Positions 48,198-56,328 of a stretch of 64,000 bases of DNA are shown piece by piece. Position numbers and translations under genes: made by a program. Every line of letters begins with the position of its first letter. Position 1 is the stretch's first letter. The DNA lies in NCBI RefSeq assembly GCF_000691805.2, contig NZ_DF820487.1, positions 1 through 64,000 of the forward strand, in the 5' to 3' direction. The notes under the pieces were generated by a model. The model was given only the letters and a program-made list of their open reading frames with translations, did no database searches and was not told the DNA's origin. This DNA comes from Weissella oryzae SG25. GTDB taxonomy: Bacteria > Bacillota > Bacilli > Lactobacillales > Lactobacillaceae.

Positions 48198-50213
48198 ATG
48201 GCAGATATTCATGAATTGTCAGCGATTTTAGCTGATCAAATTGCAGCTGGTGAAGTGATTGAACGGCCTGCATCAGTAGTTAAGGAATTAGTTGAAAATG
48301 CAATCGATGCCAATGCTAGTAAAATTGATGTTTTGGTTGAAGAGGCGGGAATTAAGACCATTACGGTGATTGATGACGGTGACGGAATTGAAGCTGGGCA
48401 AGTAACTCGTGCCTTCCTACGGCATGCAACGTCAAAAATAACTGACCGTAACGATTTATTTCGTGTCCATTCACTAGGCTTTCGGGGCGAGGCCTTACCG
48501 TCAATTGCTTCAGTGGCTGATGTCATTTTAAAAAGTGCAACAGCAGGAGCTGAACAGGGAAAGCTAGTACACTATCGTGGTGGTAGCCTGCTAGAGGAGA
48601 GCGGAACCGATGCTCGAAAAGGAACTTCAATCACAGTAAAAGATTTGTTTTTTAATACACCAGCGCGGCTAAAGTATCTAAAATCACAGCAAACTGAATT
48701 GGCGCAGATTGTTGATATTATTAATCGTTTGGCGCTAAGTTATCCCGAGATTGCTTTTCGCTTAGTACATAACGATAAAGCAGTGACCAGTTCAGTTGGC
48801 AATGGCAATATTCAACAGGTACTGGCGGCCATTTATGGTGTGCAACAAGCACGAAAGATGTTAGCGATTCAAGCGGAGGATGCTGACTTTAAAGTGACTG
48901 GATATGTTTCTTTACCTGAACTAACCAGAGCGAGTCGAAATTATATCTCAGTCTTAATTAATGGGCGTTATATTAAAAACTATCAGTTGACAAAGGCCTT
49001 AATCAAAGGTTATGGTTCAAAATTAATGGTCGGTCGTTTTCCAATGGCAGTTTTAGCAATTGAAATGGACCCATTATTAGTTGATGTCAACGTTCATCCA
49101 CAAAAACAAGAAGTGCGACTATCTAAAGAAACGCAATTAATGGACTTAATTGAAACAGCGGTAAAAGAACGCTTGCAAACGGAAAATTTAATTCCAAATG
49201 CTTATGATAATTATATGGGTGCAAAGCAAGAGACCCAGAATGAAGCTGACCAACCCTTCATTATGCAGTTGAATGATATATCACAACAACGCCAAGCTGT
49301 CTTTGTAAGTCCGACTAGTGAGTTTGGAGAATCAAATACAAGTTTGCATGATAAAACAAGCAATCAGACGCCTCTAGCAGATGTTGATTTAACTGAATTT
49401 GCAGATTTGGCGCACAAGCCACTGGAAATCCATGCAGAAGCAGATTTGCATGCTAGCGAATTGCAGGCCTTTGCAGCTCGTTATGCTCATTCAGAGAACC
49501 TTACACCATTTAATGAAGGTGGTACACCTTTTGCTGGTAGTCAAGCTCAATTAGACTTTGATAAGCAAACGAAGCGTGATGGCCAAGAACGCTTCCCATT
49601 ATTAAGCTATATTGGGCAAATGCACGGTACCTTTTTGTTTGCACAGGCAGAAGATGGTCTATATTTAGTCGATCAACATGCGGCGCAAGAACGGGTTAAA
49701 TATGAGTATTATCGTGATGAAATTGGACGCCAAGGGCAAGAATTACAACAATTTTTAGTACCAATTATTTTAGAATATGCGCCAGTTGATATTATCAAAA
49801 TTCAGGCGCATCAAGCGGAATTAAATGCGGTTGGAATTAATCTTGAGCCTTTTGACGATAAGTCGTTGATAATTCGCGAACACCCAGCTTGGTTTATTGC
49901 TGGTCAAGAAGAAAGCACGGTTCGTGAAATGGTTGATTGGATTTTACGAGAAGGTCAGATGACAGTAGCTGATTTCCGTGAGCGTACGGCAATTATGATG
50001 GCATGTAAACGTTCTATTAAGGCTAATCATGCTTTGAATGACTTCGAGGCGCGCGGCTTATTGGAACAATTGGCTAAGAGTGAAAATCCGTTTAATTGCC
50101 CGCATGGCCGTCCAGTTGTGGTAACATTTTCTTTGATTGATATGGAAAAAATGTTTAAACGGATTCAAGATTCCCACGGTTCATGGGTTGAATATGATAA
50201 TCATCCGTTTTAA
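48198..50213 (+). CDS. mutL: DNA mismatch repair protein MutL
   Basis: 671-residue GHKL ATPase that couples mismatch recognition to excision. N-terminal KELVENAIDA, DDGDGI and LGFRGEALPSI motifs are intact. The C-terminal dimerisation/endonuclease domain includes LVDQHAAQERVKYE and the closing ACKRSIKANHAL and CPHGRPV segments, which correspond to zinc-site motifs of endonuclease-active MutL (QHAxxERxxYE, ACxxA-like, CPHGRP). Co-transcribed with mutS. Confidence 0.97.
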   Translation: MADIHELSAILADQIAAGEVIERPASVVKELVENAIDANASKIDVLVEEAGIKTITVIDDGDGIEAGQVTRAFLRHATSKITDRNDLFRVHSLGFRGEALPSIASVADVILKSATAGAEQGKLVHYRGGSLLEESGTDARKGTSITVKDLFFNTPARLKYLKSQQTELAQIVDIINRLALSYPEIAFRLVHNDKAVTSSVGNGNIQQVLAAIYGVQQARKMLAIQAEDADFKVTGYVSLPELTRASRNYISVLINGRYIKNYQLTKALIKGYGSKLMVGRFPMAVLAIEMDPLLVDVNVHPQKQEVRLSKETQLMDLIETAVKERLQTENLIPNAYDNYMGAKQETQNEADQPFIMQLNDISQQRQAVFVSPTSEFGESNTSLHDKTSNQTPLADVDLTEFADLAHKPLEIHAEADLHASELQAFAARYAHSENLTPFNEGGTPFAGSQAQLDFDKQTKRDGQERFPLLSYIGQMHGTFLFAQAEDGLYLVDQHAAQERVKYEYYRDEIGRQGQELQQFLVPIILEYAPVDIIKIQAHQAELNAVGINLEPFDDKSLIIREHPAWFIAGQEESTVREMVDWILREGQMTVADFRERTAIMMACKRSIKANHALNDFEARGLLEQLAKSENPFNCPHGRPVVVTFSLIDMEKMFKRIQDSHGSWVEYDNHPF

Positions 50214-50239
50214 GCCGAAAGTAGATAGGGGGGAATAGG

Positions 50240-50692
50240 GTGCGAGCACTTGTTTTATATGCGACAATCACAGGTAATAATGAGGATGTTGCGGATGAAA
50301 TTATCAAAAACTTTCAAAGCCACGGTGTAGAAGTGACAAAAGAAGATATCATCAACGCTGACCCATATGACTTACAGGCAGCCACAAATGATATTGTGGT
50401 GGTAGTACCATATACCTTTGATAAAGGTTCCTTACCAGATGAAGCGCTAGATTTTTATGAAGATTTAGCAATGGTTGATTTACATGGTCAAATTTTTGGG
50501 GTTGCTGGTTCGGGAGATGTGTTTTATGGTGCAGATTTTGCTAAAGCTGTTGATAAATTTGAAGCTCAGTTTATCAAAGCAGGAGCAAGCCAAGGCGCTC
50601 CTAGCGTACGGGTAAATTTGAGCCCCAATACGACTGCTAAAGCAGAATTAAAGCAGTTTACCGACACCTTAATTGCCAGAGTAGTTAAATAA
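50240..50692 (+). CDS. Flavodoxin
   Basis: 150-residue FMN electron carrier. The FMN phosphate loop is YATITGNNEDVAD at residue 7 and a second loop GVAGSGDVFYG near 93. Start is GTG at 50240; the upstream stretch is G-rich (AGGGGGG), giving a ribosome binding site. It follows mutL by 26 bases and may be co-transcribed. Confidence 0.85.
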   Translation: MRALVLYATITGNNEDVADEIIKNFQSHGVEVTKEDIINADPYDLQAATNDIVVVVPYTFDKGSLPDEALDFYEDLAMVDLHGQIFGVAGSGDVFYGADFAKAVDKFEAQFIKAGASQGAPSVRVNLSPNTTAKAELKQFTDTLIARVVK

Positions 50693-50798
50693 TATAAAAA
50701 CACAGTGAAAACGCTACAAAGAAAATCGGCAATACTGGGAAAATAATGTTGAATAATATAAGTTTTCTTAGAAAGAACGACTAAATTTGCTTAAAAGG

Positions 50799-50828
50799 TT
50801 GTATTTTTCTTGATAGTATTAGTATAAT
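50799..50828 (+). promoter_or_regulatory. Promoter of the HU gene
   Basis: -35 TTGTAT (50799-50804), an 18-base spacer, -10 TATAAT (50823-50828), close before the HU gene. Confidence 0.7.
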
Positions 50829-50858
50829 AAGGCTACAAACATGAAAGAGGTATTTAAC

Positions 50859-51140
50859 ATGAGTTTGTCAAAGGCAGAATTTGTTGCAAAAGTTTCAGAC
50901 AAGACAGAATTGACTAAGAAAGATTCTGAAAAGGCAGTAAACGCCTTCTTGGAGACAATCCAAGAGACTATGGTTGCTGGCGAGACAGTTTCATTCGTTG
51001 GTTTCGGTTCATTCGAAGTTCGTGAGCGTGCTGCCCGTAAGGGACGTAACCCACAAACTGGTGAAGAAATCGAAATTGCTGCATCAAAGGTTCCAGCATT
51101 CAAGCCTGGAAAGTCATTGAAGGACGCAGTTAACAAGTAA
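50859..51140 (+). CDS. hup: DNA-binding protein HU
   Basis: 93-residue histone-like protein that bends DNA and compacts the nucleoid. The DNA-binding arm [21 protein letters not shown] is complete and includes the conserved Arg-rich tip and the intercalating proline. AAAGAGG lies eight bases before ATG 50859; an upstream in-frame ATG at 50841 lacks a ribosome binding site. Confidence 0.97.
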   Translation: MSLSKAEFVAKVSDKTELTKKDSEKAVNAFLETIQETMVAGETVSFVGFGSFEVRERAARKGRNPQTGEEIEIAASKVPAFKPGKSLKDAVNK

Positions 51141-51159
51141 GCGATTCGTTTACAAATTT

Positions 51160-51191
51160 GGACCGGACCGTTTTGGGTTCAGTCTTTTTTT
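51160..51191 (+). terminator. Terminator after hup
   Basis: GACCGGACC pairs with GGTTCAGTC through several G-T pairs and is followed by a T-run. Confidence 0.65.
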
Positions 51192-51208
51192 ATTTAGGGA
51201 GCAGATTG

Positions 51209-51553
51209 ATGGCCTTTGAAAAAATTGTTAAAGTTACTGGCGATGAGCAAACCTATGCTTTTAACCCAGCTTTAAAAAAATATGCTTTGAGTGATACCGG
51301 TTTTATTCAAAATAACGCTGGTGCTTATGTAATGCAACGGGCTTTAGAACCAAGTAAAGGCCTGGCACATTCAATTAAATTAAAGGTAGTGATTAATAAA
51401 GAGTTGACGGGAATGAAGATTAAAACCGTTAATTCAAGCGGTACTGCGATAGTTGATATTTTTAAGTTGGCTCAAAAAGATCCTGAATTGATCGAACTAT
51501 ATCATTTTTACTTACAAGAATTGATTGAGCGTGAAATCATAATGATTAAGTAA
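51209..51553 (+). CDS. DUF1831 family protein
   Basis: 114-residue soluble protein matching DUF1831 of lactobacilli: MAFEKIVKVTGDEQTY start, KYALSDTGFIQNN, and the VVINKELTGMKIKTVN block. Function is unknown for the family; a role near cysteine desulfurase genes has been noted in relatives but none is adjacent here. AGGGAGC precedes the ATG. Confidence 0.8.
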   Translation: MAFEKIVKVTGDEQTYAFNPALKKYALSDTGFIQNNAGAYVMQRALEPSKGLAHSIKLKVVINKELTGMKIKTVNSSGTAIVDIFKLAQKDPELIELYHFYLQELIEREIIMIK

Positions 51554-51573
51554 GATAATTTAATCGACAAATG

Positions 51574-51623
51574 AAAATCGCTTTAAAACGGCAAATATTT
51601 TTTGCTGTTTTAAAGCGATTTTT
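51574..51623. terminator. Strong bidirectional terminator
   Basis: AAAATCGCTTTAAAACGGC pairs with GCTGTTTTAAAGCGATTTT with one G-T position; A-run and T-run on both sides. It separates the DUF1831 gene from the convergent nrdI. Confidence 0.9.
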
Positions 51624-51630
51624 TTATAGA

Positions 51631-52095
51631 TTAGTCTTTTTGAGTGCTTAGGTATTCTTTTTGCCTTGTAACTAAAGCGTTAAAAATCCTTTTTACATCT
51701 TGATCATTGCCCCGCAATTCATAATCCCCAATTAGGGGAGCATTAAAAATTTCTGCGTAACGACGTGCAGTTAGGACATATTGTACGTTAAAATTTTTAT
51801 TACCTGAACCAACAACCCCAATCAATTGGTCAGCGTTATTTTGGTAGCTAAGTTGTTCATGAAGTGGATTAGTCATAATCTCCTTGACCCCATTATCAAT
51901 TCCATTACCACCATCCAGATAAGTAGGAACAAGCACAAAATAAGGCGTTGTTTCAATCGAATCAAAGCTAGCATCAGTAATTTCTTTCGCTTCAATTTGT
52001 ATAGAAGTATCAAGTTGTTGACCATAAGCCTGTAATTTTTTTATAAAATGACGTGTGTTACCACCAAGTGAAATGTATAAAATCCGAACGATCAT
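51631..52095 (-). CDS. nrdI: Ribonucleotide reductase assembly flavoprotein NrdI
   Basis: 154-residue flavodoxin-like protein that activates the dimanganese cofactor of class Ib NrdF. The FMN loop LGGNTRHFIKKL and the VVGSGNKNFNVQY segment are conserved. The start is the ATG at 52095 on this strand, six bases after GGGG; upstream in-frame ATGs lack a ribosome binding site. It is divergent from nrdH-nrdE-nrdF, unlike the usual nrdHIEF order. Confidence 0.92.
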   Translation of the reverse strand: MIVRILYISLGGNTRHFIKKLQAYGQQLDTSIQIEAKEITDASFDSIETTPYFVLVPTYLDGGNGIDNGVKEIMTNPLHEQLSYQNNADQLIGVVGSGNKNFNVQYVLTARRYAEIFNAPLIGDYELRGNDQDVKRIFNALVTRQKEYLSTQKD

Positions 52096-52430
52096 ATTAA
52101 ACCCCATACTTATGAATTGTATCACGAAGATATCTAGTTATTAATAAAGATTACGCTAGTTGACATTGCATTGCAACAGGGACATAAAGCATAATTTTTG
52201 AGTAAAATATCCACATTTTTTTTTAAATGAAGATAAGTCAGTAACGACAAGGCTTGTGTTAAAGTTAGCTAACGGAAAGTTATTTTAATTCTTGTAAAGT
52301 AAATGAAATAATCATCATAAACCCTTATATATCAAGCTTTAAGCCGAAAATTTTAAAATTTGCATTCTGTTATATTCACTGGTAAACTCATGACAGGGTT
52401 TTTAATTAGATGACTAAGTGAGGTGTCGAT
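52096..52430. promoter_or_regulatory. Divergent nrdI / nrdHEF control region
   Basis: 335 bases without a gene. It holds TTGACA at about 52160 with a possible -10 CATAAA 17 bases on, a palindrome TTGCATTGCAA just after it, and an extended -10 TGTTATATT at about 52368 nearer to nrdH. No clear NrdR box (ACACwATATwGTGT) could be found. Confidence 0.5.
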
Positions 52431-52667
52431 ATGACTAATATAACTGTATTTACAAAAGATAACTGCATTCAGTGCAAGATGACAAAAAAGACATTAGAAC
52501 AATATGGTATTTCCTTTGAGGAACGTAATGTTTCTCAGGATGCTGAGGCCTTAAAATTTCTAAAGGGACAAGGGTACCAATCAGTTCCCGTTGTGATGGC
52601 ACAAGACTTTGAACCGATTAACGGTTTTAGACCTGATTTGCTGGCTACTTTGATGGAAGCAATTTAA
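52431..52667 (+). CDS. nrdH: Glutaredoxin-like NrdH-redoxin
   Basis: 78-residue thioredoxin-fold electron donor for class Ib ribonucleotide reductase. CIQCKM is the redox CxxC near residue 12; SVPVVMA is the cis-proline loop and GFRPDLL the NrdH-specific tail. AAGTGAGGTG precedes the ATG. Confidence 0.95.
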   Translation: MTNITVFTKDNCIQCKMTKKTLEQYGISFEERNVSQDAEALKFLKGQGYQSVPVVMAQDFEPINGFRPDLLATLMEAI

Positions 52668-52683
52668 ATTATACAAACATTGC

Positions 52684-52731
52684 TCTCAAAGAATCGGTGC
52701 AATTTTCGTGAAATTCCGCTTTACTTTGAGA
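52684..52731 (+). other. Hairpin in the nrdH-nrdE intergenic leader
   Basis: TCTCAAAG (52684-52691) pairs with CTTTGAGA (52724-52731), enclosing CGG/CCG and AATTT/AAATT helices. It ends just before the nrdE ribosome binding site (GAGGG) and has no T-run, so it may control nrdE translation or mRNA processing. Confidence 0.55.
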
Positions 52732-52750
52732 ACAGGAACCGAGGGAATAT

Positions 52751-54922
52751 ATGTCTTTATCAACGCTTGATACTAATAAAGTGACTTATTTTGATTTAAA
52801 TAATCAAGTCAACATACCATTGAATGGTAGCATTCAATTACAAAAGGATGACGAGGCGCTTGCCGCCTTTATTGCTGAAAACGTGCAACCAAATACGAAA
52901 AGCTTTAGTAGTTTAGCTGACCGTGTATCTTATATGCTGACAAATGATTTTTGGGATGCAAAGACAATCGAGCAATATGATTTTACTTTTATCGAGCGCT
53001 TGTTTAAATTTTTAGCTGATGCCAATTTCCAATTTAAATCTTTTATGGCAGCATATAAGTTTTATGCTCAATATGCTCTAAAAACTAATGATGGTGATTG
53101 GTATTTAGAGAGCTATACCGATCGTGTAGCAATTAATGCCTTGTTTTATGCAGCTGGTGACGAAAAACTAGCATTACAGTTGGCTGATGAGATGGTGCAT
53201 CAACGTTATCAACCAGCAACACCATCATTTTTAAATGCCGGACGTTCGCGGCGGGGTGAACTAGTCTCATGTTTTATCCTGCAAAGCACTGATGATATGA
53301 ATTCGATTGGTCGGACGATTAACTCAGCCTTACAACTATCGAAGATTGGTGGCGGTGTTGGAATTAATCTTTCTAATTTACGGGAAGCAGGTTCAACAAT
53401 CAAAGGGATAGCAAATGCTGCTTCTGGAGTTGTGCCAGTTATGAAACTTTTGGAAGACTCATTCTCATATTCAAATCAAATGGGGCAACGTAATGGAGCC
53501 GGAGTAGCTTATTTATCAATTTTTCATCCAGATATTATGGAGTTCTTTGCCACGAAAAAGGAAAATGCGGATGAAAAAATCCGGGTAAAAACGCTTTCTT
53601 TGGGAATTACTGTTCCAGATAAGTTCTATGACTTAATACGTTGGAATGCAGATATGTTTTTGTTCTCACCTTACGACGTTGAACGCGAGTATGGCCAGCC
53701 TTTTAATTACGTTGATATTACGGCGGAATATGACAATATGGTGGCTAACGAAAATATTCGCAAGAAGAAGGTTCGGGCACGTGATATTGAAAATGAAATT
53801 TCAAAGTTACAACAAGAATCAGGTTATCCATATATCATTAATATCGACACGGTCAATCGGGCAAATCCAATTGCCGGTAAGGTAATCTCATCAAATCTAT
53901 GCTCAGAGATTTTACAAGTTCAGCGACCTTCAACGATCAATAATCGACAAGAGTATACGATTTTGGGTACGGATGTATCATGTAATCTAGGCTCAACTAA
54001 TATTGTGAATTTGATGGAAACGCCAGATTTTGAACAATCCGTTACAGCAATGGTTAAGGCTTTAACTTTCGTATCAAATAGTTCACAGTTAGATATTGTT
54101 CCTAGTGTACAAAACGGTAATAATGAGCTGCATGCAATTGGTTTAGGTGCAATGGGCTTACATGCTTTCTTTGCTAAGAATCAGATGATGTATGGTGATG
54201 CTGAAGCGCTTGATTTTACCAATGCTTACTTCTTAATGCTCAACTACTATACGCTTAAAGCTTCAAATCAAATCGCAATCGAGCGTGGTGAAAGTTTTGT
54301 TGGCTTTGCCGATTCAGATTATGCGTCAGGAAGTTACTTTGATAAATATGTAGAACAAGATTGGCAACCTAAGACGGCTAAGGTGCAAGCAATTTTTGCT
54401 AAGCATCATTTCCCTGATCAAGCTGATTGGGCCGCCTTGAAGGCATCAATTATGGAACATGGCATTTATAATGCCTATCGGATGGCAATTGCACCGACTG
54501 GTTCGATTTCTTACATTAATGATGCAACTGCATCATTACAGCCAATTGTTAATCGAATTGAAGAACGTCAAGAAAAGAAAATCGGTAAGATTTACTATCC
54601 AGCACCATACCTAAGTAATGAAACTTTGCCATATTATCAATCGGCTTATGATATTGATATGCGTCGTGTTGTTGATGTTTACGCGACCGCTCAACAGCAC
54701 ATTGATCAAGGAATGGCAATGACTTTCTTTATGCGTGCAACACTCCCCGCAGACTTGTACGAATGGAAAATTGGTCATACAAATAAGATGACAACACGTG
54801 ACTTAAATATCTTACGGTTGTATGCTTATAATAAGGGCGTGAAATCAATTTATTACGTACGTACTTATACAGATGATATGGAAGAGTTTGGCGTAAATGA
54901 ATGCGAATCTTGCTCGATTTAG
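52751..54922 (+). CDS. nrdE: Class Ib ribonucleotide reductase, catalytic subunit
   Basis: 723-residue subunit that reduces ribonucleoside diphosphates to deoxy forms. Conserved blocks: FLNAGRSRRGELVSCFI (first active-site Cys), NLREAGSTIKG, SSNLCSEILQ, and the C-terminal redox pair CESCSI. The family signature APTGSISYINDATASLQP is near residue 580. Forms the R1 partner of NrdF. Confidence 0.96.
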   Translation: MSLSTLDTNKVTYFDLNNQVNIPLNGSIQLQKDDEALAAFIAENVQPNTKSFSSLADRVSYMLTNDFWDAKTIEQYDFTFIERLFKFLADANFQFKSFMAAYKFYAQYALKTNDGDWYLESYTDRVAINALFYAAGDEKLALQLADEMVHQRYQPATPSFLNAGRSRRGELVSCFILQSTDDMNSIGRTINSALQLSKIGGGVGINLSNLREAGSTIKGIANAASGVVPVMKLLEDSFSYSNQMGQRNGAGVAYLSIFHPDIMEFFATKKENADEKIRVKTLSLGITVPDKFYDLIRWNADMFLFSPYDVEREYGQPFNYVDITAEYDNMVANENIRKKKVRARDIENEISKLQQESGYPYIINIDTVNRANPIAGKVISSNLCSEILQVQRPSTINNRQEYTILGTDVSCNLGSTNIVNLMETPDFEQSVTAMVKALTFVSNSSQLDIVPSVQNGNNELHAIGLGAMGLHAFFAKNQMMYGDAEALDFTNAYFLMLNYYTLKASNQIAIERGESFVGFADSDYASGSYFDKYVEQDWQPKTAKVQAIFAKHHFPDQADWAALKASIMEHGIYNAYRMAIAPTGSISYINDATASLQPIVNRIEERQEKKIGKIYYPAPYLSNETLPYYQSAYDIDMRRVVDVYATAQQHIDQGMAMTFFMRATLPADLYEWKIGHTNKMTTRDLNILRLYAYNKGVKSIYYVRTYTDDMEEFGVNECESCSI

Positions 54923-55075
54923 AGAAGATGAGTCAGAGTACAGCATAGAGCAATAATTCGCGTACGATTGATGGTAAGTTGACTTAACCTGAACATGAGT
55001 TATTTGTTTTTTGCATAGCTAAGATAACTAGGGATTTTAGTTTTGTACGGAGTGGAGAAAAAGAGGATTGTTTAA

Positions 55076-56041
55076 ATGAGTGATAATTATATTGCAATCA
55101 ACTGGAATGCAATTGAAGATGCAATAGATAAAGCAACGTGGGAAAAGTTGACTGAGCAGTTTTGGCTCGATACACGAATTCCACTTTCAAATGATTTGGA
55201 TGATTGGCGGACTCTCAGTACTGCCGAAAAAGACTTAGTGGGTAAAGTTTTTGGTGGGTTGACTCTGCTTGATACTTTGCAATCACAAGATGGAATGGCC
55301 TCTTTGAAGGCGTCGGTACGGACTCAACATGAAGAAGCAGTCTTAAATAACATTCAATTCATGGAGTCAGTTCATGCTAAGTCATACTCTTCAATATTTG
55401 AGACCTTGAATCAACCGGCCGAAATTGATGAGATTTTTGCTTGGACAAATTCAAACGAGTTTTTACAATATAAAGCCCAACGGATTGAAAAGATTTATGC
55501 CGAAGGCACACCTTTGCAAAAGAAAATTGCGTCTGTCTTTTTGGAAACCTTCTTATTTTACTCAGGATTCTATACACCACTATATTATTTAGGTCACAAT
55601 AAATTGAACAACGTTGCCGAAATAATTAAATTAATTTTGCGTGATGAATCAGTTCATGGAACTTATATTGGTTACAAGTTCCAACGTGGTTTGGCTGAAT
55701 TACCAGAGACGGAACAAGAAGCATTAAAGACGTGGATGTATGATTTGCTAATGGATTTGTATAGCAATGAAACGAACTTTACTCACGCAATTTATGATGA
55801 AGTGGGTTGGTCTGAGTCAGTATTGACCTTCTTACGCTACAATGCCAATAAGGCTTTAATGAACCTTGGTCAAGACCCACTATTCCCAGATACTGCGGAT
55901 GATGTTAACCCAGTAGTGATGAATGGAATTTCAACGACAACTTCAAATCATGACTTCTTTTCACAAGTTGGTAATGGTTATCGCTTAGGTGAGTTGGAGA
56001 CAATGGAAGATGCCGATTATAACTATGGTATTGATAATTAA
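55076..56041 (+). CDS. nrdF: Class Ib ribonucleotide reductase, radical subunit
   Basis: 321-residue ferritin-like subunit carrying the metal-tyrosyl radical. Metal ligands appear in QFMESVHAKSYS (E and H), FLETFLFYSGFY and RDESVHGTYIG. GAGGATTG precedes the ATG. 153 bases after nrdE, where a small hairpin (near 54973) occurs; the set may have internal promoters. Confidence 0.96.
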   Translation: MSDNYIAINWNAIEDAIDKATWEKLTEQFWLDTRIPLSNDLDDWRTLSTAEKDLVGKVFGGLTLLDTLQSQDGMASLKASVRTQHEEAVLNNIQFMESVHAKSYSSIFETLNQPAEIDEIFAWTNSNEFLQYKAQRIEKIYAEGTPLQKKIASVFLETFLFYSGFYTPLYYLGHNKLNNVAEIIKLILRDESVHGTYIGYKFQRGLAELPETEQEALKTWMYDLLMDLYSNETNFTHAIYDEVGWSESVLTFLRYNANKALMNLGQDPLFPDTADDVNPVVMNGISTTTSNHDFFSQVGNGYRLGELETMEDADYNYGIDN

Positions 56042-56050
56042 TTAAAAGGG

Positions 56051-56079
56051 TTGACAAAGTAAATTAGAGCGTTTATCAT
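56051..56079 (+). promoter_or_regulatory. Promoter of the Trp leader and transporter operon
   Basis: -35 TTGACA (56051-56056), 17-base spacer, -10 TATCAT (56074-56079); transcription would begin about 35 bases before the leader peptide start. Confidence 0.8.
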
Positions 56080-56121
56080 TTAGCTCATAGAAATTTATTA
56101 AAGATTTAACAGGAGATTATT

Positions 56122-56166
56122 ATGAGTAAGCATATTTCACAATTAAATGGTTGGTGGCGCCGTTAA
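56122..56166 (+). CDS. Trp attenuator leader peptide
   Basis: Fourteen codons (MSKHISQLNGWWRR) preceded by AGGAG at 56111-56115, an optimal ribosome binding site. Consecutive Trp-Trp codons (56152-56157) followed by Arg-Arg sit inside the first hairpin. A leader this short, with tandem Trp codons, immediately upstream of hairpins and a terminator, is the classical arrangement for ribosome-stalling attenuation. It is too short to be an enzyme. Confidence 0.85.
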   Translation: MSKHISQLNGWWRR

Positions 56167-56299
56167 CACGGCCGGACTGTGAAATAAGCAGATTCGGTAC
56201 GTGCTCTTTTTAGAGCTCGCATATCGAATCTGTGCTGACATAAGGATTTCTTGAGAGGTCTGCACGGATACGTGCAGACCTTTTTGTTTTGTCTGCACG
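56134..56299 (+). promoter_or_regulatory. Transcription attenuator of the transporter operon
   Basis: Consecutive structures can be drawn. (1) ATTTCACA (56134-56141) with TGTGAAAT (56178-56185), enclosing the Trp codons and an inner hairpin GCCGT/ACGGC. (2) AGCAGATTCG (56187-56196) with CGAATC-TG-TGCT (56225-56236). (3) A perfect terminator GGTCTGCACG (56257-56266) with CGTGCAGACC (56271-56280) then TTTTT. An alternative pairing, GTGCTGAC (56232-56239) with GTCTGCAC (56258-56265), would block the terminator and compete with structure 2. A further GTCTGCACG copy at 56291-56299 could also compete for the terminator's 3' arm. Stalling at Trp codons would shift the balance; the exact logic is inferred. 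Confidence 0.8.
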
Positions 56300-56328
56300 T
56301 AAATTTATCTAAGCTTAGGAGAAGCGTT

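Noticed and set aside
52096-52430. NrdR boxes for the ribonucleotide reductase genes
   Set aside because: No pair matching ACACwATATwGTGT at a 31-32 base spacing was seen; the palindrome TTGCATTGCAA does not match.
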